A DNA stretch of 64,000 nucleotides from Litorimonas sp964352855 (GTDB lineage Bacteria > Pseudomonadota > Alphaproteobacteria > Caulobacterales > Maricaulaceae), in contig CAYGTR010000014.1 of NCBI GenBank assembly GCA_964352855.1, positions 1 to 64,000 of the forward strand, written 5' to 3'. Under the pieces are notes generated by a model. It worked only from the letters and a program-made list of their open reading frames with translations, did no database searches and had not been told where the DNA came from. Position 1 is the first letter of the stretch; each line of letters starts with the position of its first letter. Positions 1-9,505 of the stretch are shown here, one piece after another. Both the position numbers and the translations under genes were made by a program.

Positions 1-207
1 ACGCCTATCATGGTCTGGCCCGAAGAATTCTTCGTTTTTATGACGTGGGAGGCGCCCAAAGAGGAAAAGCCCGATGTTAAGCTCAAACGCCGCTATGCTT
101 TTGTGCAAAAATGGCTTGCGGCCCTGCTAGCCGAAACTGAAGACATCAGCGGCAGGCCCAGCCCGCTGATCAAGATTAAAACGGCGAGAGCGCCGCCTTG
201 TTTATAA
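1..207 (+). CDS. 3' end of an unrecognised protein (partial)
   Basis: The frame is open from the first base of the window and stops at 205-207, so this is the C-terminal part (about 68 residues) of a gene that starts upstream. The visible part is rich in charged and aromatic residues, with the stretch MVWPEEFFVFMTWEAP and a basic tail. I see no domain I can name. It has no signal or membrane segment in the part shown. In many alphaproteobacteria tpiA lies just upstream of secG, but this tail does not look like triose-phosphate isomerase. The function is unknown. Confidence 0.45.
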   Translation, partial: TPIMVWPEEFFVFMTWEAPKEEKPDVKLKRRYAFVQKWLAALLAETEDISGRPSPLIKIKTARAPPCL

Positions 208-475
208 TTTGGCTAAAATCAACACCACCTGTCTATCATGGCAGGTGGCTAAAGGCGCTGGCCTCGCTCTCCCGTTGTCATTACCCATGCCTGAAAGGAT
301 CGTCAAAGAACCGCATTGGCCTATCAAGTGTCACCGACAAGGCATGGACACCGGGTAGTTTCTGCGAAACCGCGTTCTTGTGAGAGGGGGAGGATGTTAT
401 CTTATTTCCAAATATGGCCGCAAACTCTCCGATTGGACATTTTACATCTATCAACCAAAGCGCTAATCTTCTCAC
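208..475. other. Intergenic stretch, no gene seen
   Basis: These 268 bp lie between the partial first gene and the lipoprotein gene. Short frames on both strands have no family resemblance and no convincing ribosome site. The promoter of the lipoprotein is presumably here, but I cannot place it. Confidence 0.4.
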
Positions 476-1012
476 ATGCGTAATATCCTCATCATCTTTA
501 CTTTTCTTATTGTCGGGTGCTCTACCACACCCTCGGATGCGTTTAAAAAAGTTACACAACGTGCGGATAACACGGCAAAAGTTGTAACGAAGGAACAACC
601 TGTCGACGATGTTGATAGTCTGGGTGATACGAGCAATTTGGGAGATGCTGCACTGACTCCGCTTCAGGATATCAATCTGCGTCAGGTCGAAATACCGGAG
701 GTTCTGAACAATATGGAAAATCCTTACCTGCCGCCATTAAATGGAAGTTGCAGAGGACTTATGATCGAAATTGCAGAGTATAATCGTTTGCTCGGCCCGG
801 ATTTTGATGATCTTGATGCGGAGGGAAAATCTATGGAGACTACGGCACTGAATGCCGTGTCATCGACGGTTGGCGGGCTTATCCCGTTTCGTGGTCTTGT
901 GCGGGCAGCCTCGGGTGCGTCGAGTTATGATAAAAAAGTTGAACGGGCTTATCGTAAAGGGGTCTCCCGTCGCGGCTATCTAAAAGGATTGGCCGCAGCA
1001 AATCAGTGTTAA
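476..1012 (+). CDS. Hypothetical lipoprotein, 178 aa
   Basis: The N-terminus is a short hydrophobic signal ending in the lipobox LIVGC (Cys15), so the product is probably a lipid-anchored envelope protein. The mature part has an acidic, low-complexity linker. It is followed by a segment with a Gly-rich stretch (SSTVGGLIPFRGLVRAASG) and a basic C-terminus ending in Cys. No known domain is recognised. The ATG at 476 gives the signal peptide directly, which supports this start. It stands alone ahead of secG on the same strand with a gap of about 130 bp. The function is unknown. Confidence 0.7.
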   Translation: MRNILIIFTFLIVGCSTTPSDAFKKVTQRADNTAKVVTKEQPVDDVDSLGDTSNLGDAALTPLQDINLRQVEIPEVLNNMENPYLPPLNGSCRGLMIEIAEYNRLLGPDFDDLDAEGKSMETTALNAVSSTVGGLIPFRGLVRAASGASSYDKKVERAYRKGVSRRGYLKGLAAANQC

Positions 1013-1146
1013 TCTCATTCTTTGATGTTTGAAACTCAGAGAGCCTTGTAATTCCCTCTGGCCATTCCGACATGAATGGTCTAATCGGCGCGGCATTGTA
1101 AAAACCGCGTCACATCTCAAGATTTGGCCGCAGCCGAGAATTATTA

Positions 1147-1551
1147 ATGTCCACAGTTCTGCTTATCATTCAGCTGATTATCAGCGTTATCCTTACGGGT
1201 CTTATTCTTATCCAGCGTTCCGAAGGCGGCGCTCTGGGTATTGGCGGCGGTGGTGGCGGTGGATTAATGTCCGGGCGATCAGCGACAACGTCCATTGCGC
1301 GTATGACAGGCATTTTAGGCGCCCTGTTTATCGTGAACTCACTGGCGCTCTCAATCGTCTTTAGTATGGAAAACCAAGATTCTTCAATTATTGATGATGT
1401 TAATGAGGTTGCCCCCTTGACGGCGCCCGTCGATTCACCTGATACGACAACCCCGTTGGACGAAGTGATTACGATCCCTGAAATGTCGACGGAGACTTCT
1501 CCTGACACGACAGATGAGCCGGATGCTTCTGAGGCCGAGGAACCGCAATAA
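1147..1551 (+). CDS. secG: Preprotein translocase subunit SecG
   Basis: SecG is the small auxiliary subunit of the SecYEG translocon in the inner membrane and aids SecA-driven export. The 134-residue product shows the family pattern. A first membrane helix (residues about 2-20) ends in ILIQRSEGG, then comes a glycine-rich cytoplasmic loop (GIGGGGGGGLMSGRSATT), then a second helix (about 50-72). An acidic, Thr/Pro-rich C-terminal tail follows, as is usual in alphaproteobacteria. It lies 49 bp before pyrG on the same strand, a conserved neighbourhood. The usual upstream tpiA is not here. Confidence 0.95.
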   Translation: MSTVLLIIQLIISVILTGLILIQRSEGGALGIGGGGGGGLMSGRSATTSIARMTGILGALFIVNSLALSIVFSMENQDSSIIDDVNEVAPLTAPVDSPDTTTPLDEVITIPEMSTETSPDTTDEPDASEAEEPQ

Positions 1552-1600
1552 GACAATCATTCGTCCTATCGCGCCCGCGGATTAGTTAAGAAGGCGGGCT

Positions 1601-3229
1601 ATGCCACGTTACATATTTATTACGGGGGGGGTCGTTTCGTCCTTAGGGAAGGGTCTCGCCTCAGCCGCGCTTGGCGCTTTGCTGCAAGCGCGAGGTTATA
1701 AAGTCCGTCTGCGCAAACTTGACCCTTATTTGAATGTCGATCCCGGCACGATGAGCCCCTATCAGCACGGCGAAGTTTATGTGACGGATGACGGGGCTGA
1801 AACCGATCTCGATCTGGGTCACTATGAGCGTTTTACGGGCGTCAGCGCCGCACAATCCGATAATATTACAACGGGACGCATTTACTCAAATATTATCGGC
1901 AAAGAACGTCGCGGCGATTATCTTGGAGCCACGGTCCAAGTCATTCCACATGTGACGAATGAAATTAAAGATTTTATCCGCTCCGACGCCGGAGACGTTG
2001 ATTTCGTGCTCTGCGAAGTTGGCGGGACAGTCGGCGATATTGAAGGCTTACCCTTTTTCGAAGCTTTGCGTCAGTTCAGCCAAGAGCAACCCCGGGGTAA
2101 TACCTGTTTCCTTCATGTGACACTGCTGCCCTTCATCAAAGCTGCGGGCGAGATGAAGACAAAACCAACACAGCATAGCGTGAAAGAGCTTCGCTCTATT
2201 GGCATCCAGCCTGATATTTTACTATGTCGTGCAGATCGTGAGATTGATCTAAGTGATAAGCGCAAAATCGCGCGCTTTACGAATGTGCGGGAAAGCTCCG
2301 TTATTCAAGGTTTGGACGCGCTGTCGATTTATGATGTGCCTCTGGCATATTATCACGAAGGTTTGGACCGCGAAGTGCTCGCCCATTTCGGTATTGAAAA
2401 TCCGCCCGACGCAGACCTCTCGAAATGGCAGGCCATATCGGATAATCTCCATAATCCTGACGGCAAAGTTAACATTGCTGTTGTAGGTAAATATACGGTT
2501 CTGCCGGATGCTTATAAATCCATCACTGAAGCTCTTGTACATGGTGGTATTGCCAATCAGGTGAAGGTAAATATTAAGTGGATTGAGGCTGAAGCGTTTG
2601 AAAATGCGGATCCTGCCGAAGTGCTGAAAAATCAACACGCGATCCTTGTTCCAGGCGGGTTTGGCGAACGTGGCACCGAAGGTAAGATCAAAGCTGTGGA
2701 ATTCGCACGTACACGCAAAGTGCCGTATTTCGGCATTTGCCTTGGTATGCAAATGGCCGTGATTGAAGCTGCGAGGAATATGGCGGGGATAGCCAACGCA
2801 TCATCTTCTGAATTTGGCGATGACGGAAACAATGTTGTGGGTCTTATGACCGAGTGGGTGAAAGGCAATGAACGTCTGGAGCGCACGAAAGAAACAGATC
2901 TCGGCGGAACCATGCGGCTAGGGGCGTATCCGGCCATACTTACAAAAGGCTCGCTTGTTGCAAAGGAATATGGAGCGCTGGAAATCGAAGAACGCCACCG
3001 TCATCGTTATGAAGTGAATATTGATTATAAAGACAAGCTGGAAGAGTCAGGCCTCACATTTTCCGGACTATCGCCGGATGGCGTCTTGCCGGAAATCGTC
3101 GAGATCAAAGACCATCCGTGGTTCATCGGCGTGCAATATCACCCTGAACTGAAATCAAGACCATTTGAGCCGCATCCCTTGTTTAAAGGATTTGTCAAAG
3201 CGGCGGTGGAGCAGAGCCGTTTAGTATAG
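1601..3229 (+). CDS. pyrG: CTP synthase
   Basis: CTP synthase converts UTP to CTP using ATP and glutamine, the last step of de novo pyrimidine nucleotide synthesis. At 542 residues it has the normal length. The N-terminal synthase domain shows the P-loop-like GGVVSSLGKGL and the segment LRKLDPYLNVDPGTMSPYQHGEV. The C-terminal class I glutamine amidotransferase domain has the nucleophile motif FGICLGMQ (Cys) and the His-Glu pair in VQYHPE. A GC-rich leader with AGAAGG precedes the ATG at 1601. It probably forms a transcription unit with secG. Confidence 0.97.
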   Translation: MPRYIFITGGVVSSLGKGLASAALGALLQARGYKVRLRKLDPYLNVDPGTMSPYQHGEVYVTDDGAETDLDLGHYERFTGVSAAQSDNITTGRIYSNIIGKERRGDYLGATVQVIPHVTNEIKDFIRSDAGDVDFVLCEVGGTVGDIEGLPFFEALRQFSQEQPRGNTCFLHVTLLPFIKAAGEMKTKPTQHSVKELRSIGIQPDILLCRADREIDLSDKRKIARFTNVRESSVIQGLDALSIYDVPLAYYHEGLDREVLAHFGIENPPDADLSKWQAISDNLHNPDGKVNIAVVGKYTVLPDAYKSITEALVHGGIANQVKVNIKWIEAEAFENADPAEVLKNQHAILVPGGFGERGTEGKIKAVEFARTRKVPYFGICLGMQMAVIEAARNMAGIANASSSEFGDDGNNVVGLMTEWVKGNERLERTKETDLGGTMRLGAYPAILTKGSLVAKEYGALEIEERHRHRYEVNIDYKDKLEESGLTFSGLSPDGVLPEIVEIKDHPWFIGVQYHPELKSRPFEPHPLFKGFVKAAVEQSRLV

Positions 3230-3394
3230 GCGATGATGAATAAGCCGGCAAAACGTCACAAAAATACAACACACAAAATAATCAAGTGAATGTGAAGCCT
3301 TAAACGGAAGGTTTGACTTGTTTTCTTGGCCTAAATTGTGTGTGAGGCCCGTAATAAGTCACGGGAATTGACCGTGGAACCAAAGGAGAAAACA

Positions 3395-5608
3395 TTGTCC
3401 AAACTCACTCAAGGCACATTAATAGGCCTGTCTGCGCTTTTAGTTTCATCTGCCCTTACGCCTGCTTTCGCACAAAGTTCTGACGAGATTATCGTAACGG
3501 CTCAGAAACGCGAACAGAGCTTACAGGACGTTCCATCCTCCGTCGCGGTTCTTTCCGATGAGGTGCTGGACACCATCACATCAGGGGGTGAAGACATTCT
3601 CGCTCTGTCAGGTCGCGTCCCAAGTCTTTACGCTGAAAGTTCATTCGGACGGACATTCCCGCGTTTCTATATTCGCGGCTTGGGAAACACGGATTTTGAT
3701 CTGAACGCCAATCAGCCAGTTAGCCTCGTCTATGACGGTGTTGTGCTTGAAAATCCTGTCTTAAAAGGTTTCCCGGTCTTCGATTTGGATCAGGTTGAAG
3801 TGCTTCGCGGTCCACAAGGCACATTGTTCGGACGAAACACACCTGCCGGCGCCGTGACGTTTACGAGTGCCAAGCCGACACAGGAAACCGAAGGCTATGT
3901 GCGCGCCGCTTATGGTCGCTTCAATACGGTTGACCTGGAAGGCGCGATTTCTGGCGCACTGATCGAAGATAAAGTCGCCGCTCGCTTGTCTGGTATCTAT
4001 CAGCGCAGCGATGACCGTGTTGATAATGTCAACCCAAACGGCCTTGAGGATGCGTTTGAAGAATATGACGATTTCGCAGGTCGCCTGCTTGTGGAAATCA
4101 CACCGAATGAGAGCTCTTCCTTTCTTATCAACCTCCACGGTCGCAGTTTGCGCGGTGGTAGCCGGACATTCTTTGCTAACGCCATACAACCCGGAACGAA
4201 TGAACTTATTGATGGATTTGACCGCTTTGAAGGCGCGTCTGATTCCGTTCAGGTTTCCGAAGTCGACAATATCGGTATTAGCTTGACGGCGAATTGGGAT
4301 GTCTGGGGCGGTACTTTGACGTCCATCTCGGCCTATGAGAATGTTACAAATTTCGCACGTGGTGATGTTGATGGCGGCGTTGGCGCCGCTTTTCTCGACA
4401 ATGATTTCCCCGGCTTTATTCCGTTTTCCGCTGAGTCCGCTGATGGTGTCTCTAATCATGGACAATATACGCAAGAAATCCGTTTCAACCGTGATTTTGG
4501 AAATGTTGTCAATCTGACTTTAGGGGCTTTTGCCTTCCACGAAGATCTAAACCTCGACAACATTTCATACGACTCTCTCTCGCCCGGAAATCCGGTCAAT
4601 GCTTTTGGGACGCAGATTCAGGAAACGACCTCATTGGCTCTGTTTGGATCCGCGGCTTGGAACATCAATGACCGCCTAACGGCGACTGTCGGACTGCGCG
4701 TAACGGATGAAGATAAGGACTTCCAAGCCGAGCGCCTGATTGGACCGTTCGGTGCGCCGCCTCTCGGCCCGATTACGCGTGAACTCGGCGATACAGTCGT
4801 GACGGGTGACGCTGCGTTGGATTTTGAGTTAACGGATAATGTCAATGTCTATGCGCGTTATGCACGCGGCTTTCGTGCGCCAAACGCGCAGGGGCGTATC
4901 CTATTTGGCGATGCGGTCACAGTAGCTGATACAGAGACAATAGACAGCGTTGAGACAGGTTTTAAAAGCCGTTATTTTGACGGTCGCGCGACATTGAATG
5001 TTAGCGCTTATTATTTTGAAACTAAAGATCAGCAGCTCACAGCTGTGGGCGGTGCCGGGAACTTCAACCAACTTCTCAATGCAGAAAAAGTGCGCGGTCA
5101 GGGCGTAGAAGTCGACGCAACCCTCAACCCGATTGAACGTCTGCAATTTACCGGTGGTGTATCTTTTAATGATACGGAAATTATTGATCCCAGCCTCCAA
5201 GCCGGCGCGTGTGGGGCTACATGTACGGTTCTCGATCCGATTGATCCGACAACGGGTCTCGCCTTTATTGACGGGAACTCTCTGCCTAACGCGCCGAAAT
5301 GGATCGCTAATGCAACTGTTGGCTACAGTGTTCCTGTCACGGACGACTGGGATGTCTTTGCCTTCGGTGACATTGTTCATCGCTCCTCCACGAATTTCTT
5401 CTTGTATGAATCGGTTGAATTCAGTTCTGATCCGCTGACAGAAATCGGTTTGCGAGCTGGTATCCGTAAGGATGATTTCGAATTGGCCGGTTATGTGCGT
5501 AATGTGACGGGTGTTGTCCGCGCAGAGGGCGGCGTTGATTTCAACAATCTGACTGCCTTCGTGAACGAGCCAAGCCTCTATGCTGTTGAAGTCACAAAAC
5601 GCTTCTAA
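3395..5608 (+). CDS. TonB-dependent outer-membrane receptor
   Basis: This is a predicted outer-membrane beta-barrel importer energised by TonB-ExbBD; the substrate is unknown. I place the start at the TTG at 3395, because AGGAG at 3384-3388 stands 6 nt before it and it directly begins a signal peptide (MSKLTQGTLIGLSALLVSSA..AFAQ). An upstream GTG-like start at 3338 would add 19 charged residues before the signal. The mature protein begins with a TonB-box-like DEIIVTAQKREQSLQDVP, then a plug domain (PRFYIRGLGNTDFD, VEVLRGPQGTLFGRNTPAGAV). The long barrel ends in a C-terminal aromatic (VTKRF). The type resembles the large TonB receptor family common in sphingomonads and hyphomonads. It converges on erpA. 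Confidence 0.92.
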   Translation: MSKLTQGTLIGLSALLVSSALTPAFAQSSDEIIVTAQKREQSLQDVPSSVAVLSDEVLDTITSGGEDILALSGRVPSLYAESSFGRTFPRFYIRGLGNTDFDLNANQPVSLVYDGVVLENPVLKGFPVFDLDQVEVLRGPQGTLFGRNTPAGAVTFTSAKPTQETEGYVRAAYGRFNTVDLEGAISGALIEDKVAARLSGIYQRSDDRVDNVNPNGLEDAFEEYDDFAGRLLVEITPNESSSFLINLHGRSLRGGSRTFFANAIQPGTNELIDGFDRFEGASDSVQVSEVDNIGISLTANWDVWGGTLTSISAYENVTNFARGDVDGGVGAAFLDNDFPGFIPFSAESADGVSNHGQYTQEIRFNRDFGNVVNLTLGAFAFHEDLNLDNISYDSLSPGNPVNAFGTQIQETTSLALFGSAAWNINDRLTATVGLRVTDEDKDFQAERLIGPFGAPPLGPITRELGDTVVTGDAALDFELTDNVNVYARYARGFRAPNAQGRILFGDAVTVADTETIDSVETGFKSRYFDGRATLNVSAYYFETKDQQLTAVGGAGNFNQLLNAEKVRGQGVEVDATLNPIERLQFTGGVSFNDTEIIDPSLQAGACGATCTVLDPIDPTTGLAFIDGNSLPNAPKWIANATVGYSVPVTDDWDVFAFGDIVHRSSTNFFLYESVEFSSDPLTEIGLRAGIRKDDFELAGYVRNVTGVVRAEGGVDFNNLTAFVNEPSLYAVEVTKRF

Positions 5609-5614
5609 ACGAAT

Positions 5615-5653
5615 TATGAAAGGGACGAGCTTCTAAATTGCGAAGCTCGTTCC
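5615..5653 (-). terminator. Hairpin terminator overlapping the erpA stop
   Basis: GGGACGAGCTTC (5622-5633) pairs with GAAGCTCGTTCC (5642-5653), a 12-bp stem with one G-U pair and an 8-nt loop. On the minus strand it is followed by a T-rich stretch. It sits across the erpA stop codon and between two convergent genes, so it may also stop transcripts from the TonB receptor. Confidence 0.5.
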
Positions 5654-5983
5654 GCATCCGCAACCAGATACGGCTTGTGGATTATGGATTTTAAAAGCCG
5701 AGCCGATAAGTTCTCTGGCATAGTCAATTTCTGAGCCCTCTAAAAACTCCACACTCATTTCGTCAATAACGATTCTTGCACCGTCGCGTTCCAACACGAT
5801 ATCATCGTCATTGGGCGCATCGGCGAAGTCGAATTTATACTGGAAACCAGAGCAGCCGCCACCTTCGACAGCGACGCGCAGATATTGATCTTTACCTTGT
5901 TTGGCCATGATTGCCTTGATCTGCTGGGCGGCAGAGGCGGACATGGAAACAGGGGGGGTATCGACTGTGGTGTTTTCGCTCAT
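5633..5983 (-). CDS. erpA: Iron-sulfur cluster insertion protein, A-type (ErpA/IscA family)
   Basis: A-type carriers pass Fe-S clusters from the assembly scaffold to target apoproteins. The 116-residue product has the three conserved cysteines: Cys44 in GGGCSGF, and Cys108 and Cys110 in SGCGCGTSF. The HesB-like fold signature is also present. An N-terminal tail of about 13 residues precedes the domain. It is divergent from dgt with only 77 bp between the two starts used here, an arrangement often seen in alphaproteobacteria. ErpA is preferred over IscA because no isc genes flank it, but the paralogue call is by context only. Confidence 0.85.
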   Translation of the reverse strand: MSENTTVDTPPVSMSASAAQQIKAIMAKQGKDQYLRVAVEGGGCSGFQYKFDFADAPNDDDIVLERDGARIVIDEMSVEFLEGSEIDYARELIGSAFKIHNPQAVSGCGCGTSFAI

Positions 5984-6060
5984 GGCTTCTATATAGGGCG
6001 AGAGAGTGAGTCTGACTAGTGCTTGGCTGTCAGGCTCACGAGAAATTTAAGAGAGATATT

Positions 6061-7278
6061 GTGTCTTCTGTACCCGTAACTACCTTTCCGCCCTATCGAC
6101 GCACACGGGCTATTTATGCCTCTGACCCGGCGAAGGCGCGGGGACGGCGGATAAAACAGCCTTCAACATCAGAGCGTAGCCCCTTTCAGCGCGATAAAGA
6201 CCGTATCATTCATTCGTCAGCGTTTCGTCGCCTGAAAGGCAAAACGCAGGTCTTTGTCGCCCATGAGGGGGATTATTACCGCACCCGTTTGACCCATTCG
6301 TTAGAAGTGTCACAGATCGCGCGCTCGATTGCGCGGGTTTTGGGCCTGGACGAAGATTTATCCGAATGTTTGGCTTTGGCCCATGATCTGGGTCATCCGC
6401 CCTTTGGTCATTCCGGAGAGGATGCTTTATCCGTGGCGATGAAACCTTATGGAGGATTTGATCATAATGCGCAGACCTTACGTATCGTTGAGAATTTGGA
6501 AGGGCGCTATGCGGAATTTGATGGGCTTAACCTGACTTGGGAAACACTAGAGGGCATTGCCAAGCATAACGGCCCATTATTGTTGGCACCGGGCGATGAA
6601 GCGAAATTGCCTTGGGCGCTAAAAGACCTCAAAGACTGGAAAGAGCTGGAGCTAGAAACCTTTGCGGGGCCGGAGGCTCAGGTTGCCGCCTTGGCGGATG
6701 ATATTGCATATAATAATCATGATATAGATGATGGTTTGAGGGCAGGGTTGTTCACAGTCGCCGAAGTGTCTGAGGTGCCGATTGTCAGAGAAGCGTTTGA
6801 CGATGTACGTCGCCGATATCCTGATATTTCCGAAGATCGCATGATTCACGAAGCCGTGCGCGACCTCATTGGTTATATGGTGTCTGATGTTTTGGAAGAG
6901 ACCCGCCGACGGCTGACCGAGCATAATCCACAAAGCGCGCAAGATATCCGTATGCTTGATAGGCCGGTGGTGGCCTTTTCGGAAGGGTTTCTTGAAAAGG
7001 AAGTCACGATGCGCAAATTCCTCTATGAAAACATGTATCGTCATTACAAAGTTAATCGCATGATGGGGCAGGCAGGACGTATCGTATCTGAACTCTTTGA
7101 TCTGTTTATCAATGATCCTGACATTTTGCCGACTGAGTTGCGACGTCAATGCGATGGTGCGCATACGCCAAAAACAGCCCGCGTGATTTGCGATTATATC
7201 GCGGCGATGACAGATAGTTTTGCCATTGCCGAGCACCGTAAACTTTTCACGGCGGCGGGATATTTATCGACTTATTAG
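6061..7278 (+). CDS. dgt: Deoxyguanosinetriphosphate triphosphohydrolase-like protein
   Basis: HD-domain dNTP triphosphohydrolases cleave dNTPs to the nucleoside and triphosphate and help control the dNTP pool. The protein (405 aa from this start) shows FRRLKGKTQVF, the first metal His in RTRLTHSLEVSQIARSIAR, the HD pair in LAHDLGHPPFGHSGEDAL, and a later ADDIAYNNHDIDDGL. I chose the GTG at 6061 because AAGAGAG lies just upstream and it leaves a divergent promoter region to erpA. A GTG at 6019 in the same frame would add 14 residues. The length matches the bacterial dGTPase-like type 2 group. Confidence 0.9.
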   Translation: MSSVPVTTFPPYRRTRAIYASDPAKARGRRIKQPSTSERSPFQRDKDRIIHSSAFRRLKGKTQVFVAHEGDYYRTRLTHSLEVSQIARSIARVLGLDEDLSECLALAHDLGHPPFGHSGEDALSVAMKPYGGFDHNAQTLRIVENLEGRYAEFDGLNLTWETLEGIAKHNGPLLLAPGDEAKLPWALKDLKDWKELELETFAGPEAQVAALADDIAYNNHDIDDGLRAGLFTVAEVSEVPIVREAFDDVRRRYPDISEDRMIHEAVRDLIGYMVSDVLEETRRRLTEHNPQSAQDIRMLDRPVVAFSEGFLEKEVTMRKFLYENMYRHYKVNRMMGQAGRIVSELFDLFINDPDILPTELRRQCDGAHTPKTARVICDYIAAMTDSFAIAEHRKLFTAAGYLSTY

Positions 7279-7484
7279 GTTTTTTTAAAAAATATCTCTA
7301 AATTAGAATTAAATTCAGTGATTTGGGCTTGTTAGCAGATGTAAGCGCTTGCAATTAATTCTCTGACTTCGCATTAACGAAAGATAAGGGAATGATTCCG
7401 TTTTCGCTCGCGTATAATGCTATATTCAAACACGGCGCTGTTTGAGATACGACTGCAAAAACGACAAAAAACCAAGGGCTCAAA
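7279..7484 (+). promoter_or_regulatory. Intergenic region with probable mreB promoter
   Basis: These 206 bp separate dgt from mreB. A perfect TATAAT is at 7414-7419, but there is no good -35 element at 16-18 bp, so the promoter is only suggested. A T-run right after the dgt stop has no strong hairpin. Confidence 0.3.
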
Positions 7485-8525
7485 ATGTTATCGTCATTAT
7501 TCGGCGCATTTTCATCAGATATTGCAATTGATCTGGGAACAGCAAACACGCTGATATACGCCAAGGGGCGTGATGTTGTTTTGAATGAACCGTCAGTTGT
7601 CGCTTATTCTGTTCGTAATGGCCGTAAGGTCGTGCATGCCGTCGGTATTGATGCCCGCATGATGTTGGGTCGGACACCCGGTCACATCGAAGCGATCCGT
7701 CCTATGAAAGATGGTGTAATTGCTGACTTTGAAGTGGCCGAAGCCATGATCGCGCATTTCATCAAAAAGGTGAATAAAGGTCGTCGTTGGCCGCGTCCAA
7801 AGGTCGTCATCTGTGTCCCTTCAGGAGCGACAGCTGTTGAACGCCGCGCCATTCACCAGAGCGCAGAACAAGCAGGCGCGTCCAGCGTCTATTTGATCGA
7901 AGAGCCGATGGCCGCTGCTTTGGGGGCTGGTCTCCCTATTCATGAGCCCAGCGGGTCAATGGTGGTTGATATTGGCGGCGGCACGACAGAGGTGGCTGTG
8001 CTGTCTCTGGATGGTATCGTCTACTCTCGCTCTGTCCGCGTCGGTGGTGACAAAATGGATGATGCGATTATTCAATATGTGCGTCGTACGACAAACCTCC
8101 TTCTCGGTGAGATGTCAGCCGAGCGCGTCAAAAAAGAAATTGGGTCCGCAACCATGCCCGCCGATAATGAAGGTATGACCGTCCAAATTAAAGGTCGAGA
8201 TCTTATGAATGGTGTGCCGCGCGAAATTCGTGTGACCGAAGCCATGATTGCTGAGAGCCTTGCTGAACCTGTTGAGCAAATCGTTGACGCTGTGAAAATA
8301 GCCCTCGAAGCGACACCGCCTGAACTCGCGGCAGATATCGTGGATAAAGGCATTATGCTGACCGGTGGGGGCGCGCTTTTGCGTAATCTTGATACCGAAT
8401 TACGTAACCGTACGGGCTTGCCTGTTTCAATTGCGGATGATCCACTGTCCTGCGTCGTTAGAGGCTCTGGTACAGTTGTCGAAAATTTGAAAAAATGGAA
8501 GAGCGTCCTGTCGAGCGGCGTTTAA
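7485..8525 (+). CDS. mreB: Rod shape-determining actin homologue MreB
   Basis: MreB forms membrane-bound filaments that guide the lateral cell-wall synthesis machine. At 346 residues it has family length. The actin-fold nucleotide motifs are visible: phosphate 1 (IAIDLGTANTLIY), phosphate 2 (MVVDIGGGTTEVAVLSL) and the adenosine motif (GIMLTGGGALLRNLD). The N-terminal MLSSLFGAF could serve as the membrane-binding amphipathic segment. It heads a five-gene block with mreC 44 bp downstream. Confidence 0.97.
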   Translation: MLSSLFGAFSSDIAIDLGTANTLIYAKGRDVVLNEPSVVAYSVRNGRKVVHAVGIDARMMLGRTPGHIEAIRPMKDGVIADFEVAEAMIAHFIKKVNKGRRWPRPKVVICVPSGATAVERRAIHQSAEQAGASSVYLIEEPMAAALGAGLPIHEPSGSMVVDIGGGTTEVAVLSLDGIVYSRSVRVGGDKMDDAIIQYVRRTTNLLLGEMSAERVKKEIGSATMPADNEGMTVQIKGRDLMNGVPREIRVTEAMIAESLAEPVEQIVDAVKIALEATPPELAADIVDKGIMLTGGGALLRNLDTELRNRTGLPVSIADDPLSCVVRGSGTVVENLKKWKSVLSSGV

Positions 8526-8569
8526 TCTTCAAACGGCCTATACAGGCTTAGCAGGAAAGGACATGAGCT

Positions 8570-9505
8570 ATGCCTCGTAAATCCTATTCCCGTGCTAATA
8601 CAGACGACCTTGGTACAACATATTGGGCGTTGGTGTTTTCTGTAATAGTAACGATCATTCTGATGTTTTCCCAACGTGATGATGCCAGTCTCCGTTACAG
8701 CGTGCAGACACAATCTGATGCTGTTGTTTCCCCGTTGATGACACTGGTGACAAAACCGGTAAGGGGTGTTGAAACCTTCTTTATCTCAATGTCAGATCGC
8801 CAACGCGCATTTGAAGAAAATGTCGCTCTCAGGGCAGAGCTGCAGAACCTACGGGAGGAATTGTCATCTTTGACGGTCGTGCAAAACAAGATGGAACGTT
8901 ATGAAGACATTCTTGGCGAACGGCCTGATACAGATATGCCTTTAAGAAAACTGGCTGCACGCGCGGTGAGTGACATTAAAGGGCCGTTTGTCCGCGCATT
9001 ACTTATTAATGTCGGAAGCAAAGACGGTATTATGAAGCGTCAGGCCGTTATGTCACCTGATGGCATGGTCGGTCATATCATCTTGGCAGGAAATAAAACA
9101 TCCCGAGTTCTGAGGTTGGATGATTTGAATAGCCGTATTCCGGTAAAAAGTGAACGCAGTGAGGCTGTCGCCATTTTGGCGGGGGATAATAGCGATACGC
9201 CCAAATTGATGTTTATTGATATCGGTAAAGATTGGGCTGTCGGAGACAGGGTGATAACGTCCGGCGACGAAGGCCAGTTGCCGCGAGGCTTACCCGTAGG
9301 AGAGGTTATTCAAGGCGATGACGGTCTTTTGCGCGTCAAATTAACTGGCATGGAAAGGCCGTTAGATTGGGTTTGGATTGCCTTGTTTGACCCTATTCAA
9401 ACACCCCAAGCTCCTGAAGCAGCTGAAGACATAAGCTCGGAAGGAAACTTGTTACAGAACCAATCCGCCGAAACTGCGCAGGTTGAACTGGAGGCACTGC
9501 AATGA
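8570..9505 (+). CDS. mreC: Rod shape-determining protein MreC
   Basis: MreC is a bitopic inner-membrane protein whose periplasmic part links MreB/MreD to PBP2. The 311-residue product has a membrane helix at about 17-37. A coiled-coil segment follows (about 75-110, FEENVALRAELQNLREELSSL), and then a beta-rich domain (VRALLINVGSKDGI, VMSPDGMVGHI, GDRVITSGDEGQLPRGLPVGEV). The tail is acidic and low complexity. Its stop overlaps the mreD start (ATGA, 9502-9505), which implies translational coupling. Confidence 0.93.
   Translation: MPRKSYSRANTDDLGTTYWALVFSVIVTIILMFSQRDDASLRYSVQTQSDAVVSPLMTLVTKPVRGVETFFISMSDRQRAFEENVALRAELQNLREELSSLTVVQNKMERYEDILGERPDTDMPLRKLAARAVSDIKGPFVRALLINVGSKDGIMKRQAVMSPDGMVGHIILAGNKTSRVLRLDDLNSRIPVKSERSEAVAILAGDNSDTPKLMFIDIGKDWAVGDRVITSGDEGQLPRGLPVGEVIQGDDGLLRVKLTGMERPLDWVWIALFDPIQTPQAPEAAEDISSEGNLLQNQSAETAQVELEALQ

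Noticed and set aside
198..383. 61-residue frame downstream of the partial first gene
   Set aside because: No recognisable domain, Shine-Dalgarno site or conserved context.
3761..4474. 237-residue frame on the minus strand
   Set aside because: It lies wholly within the TonB receptor gene in antisense and is explained as a shadow frame.
7414..7419. Confident sigma-70 promoter for mreB
   Set aside because: TATAAT is perfect but no -35 element at the right distance is seen, so only a weak call is given.
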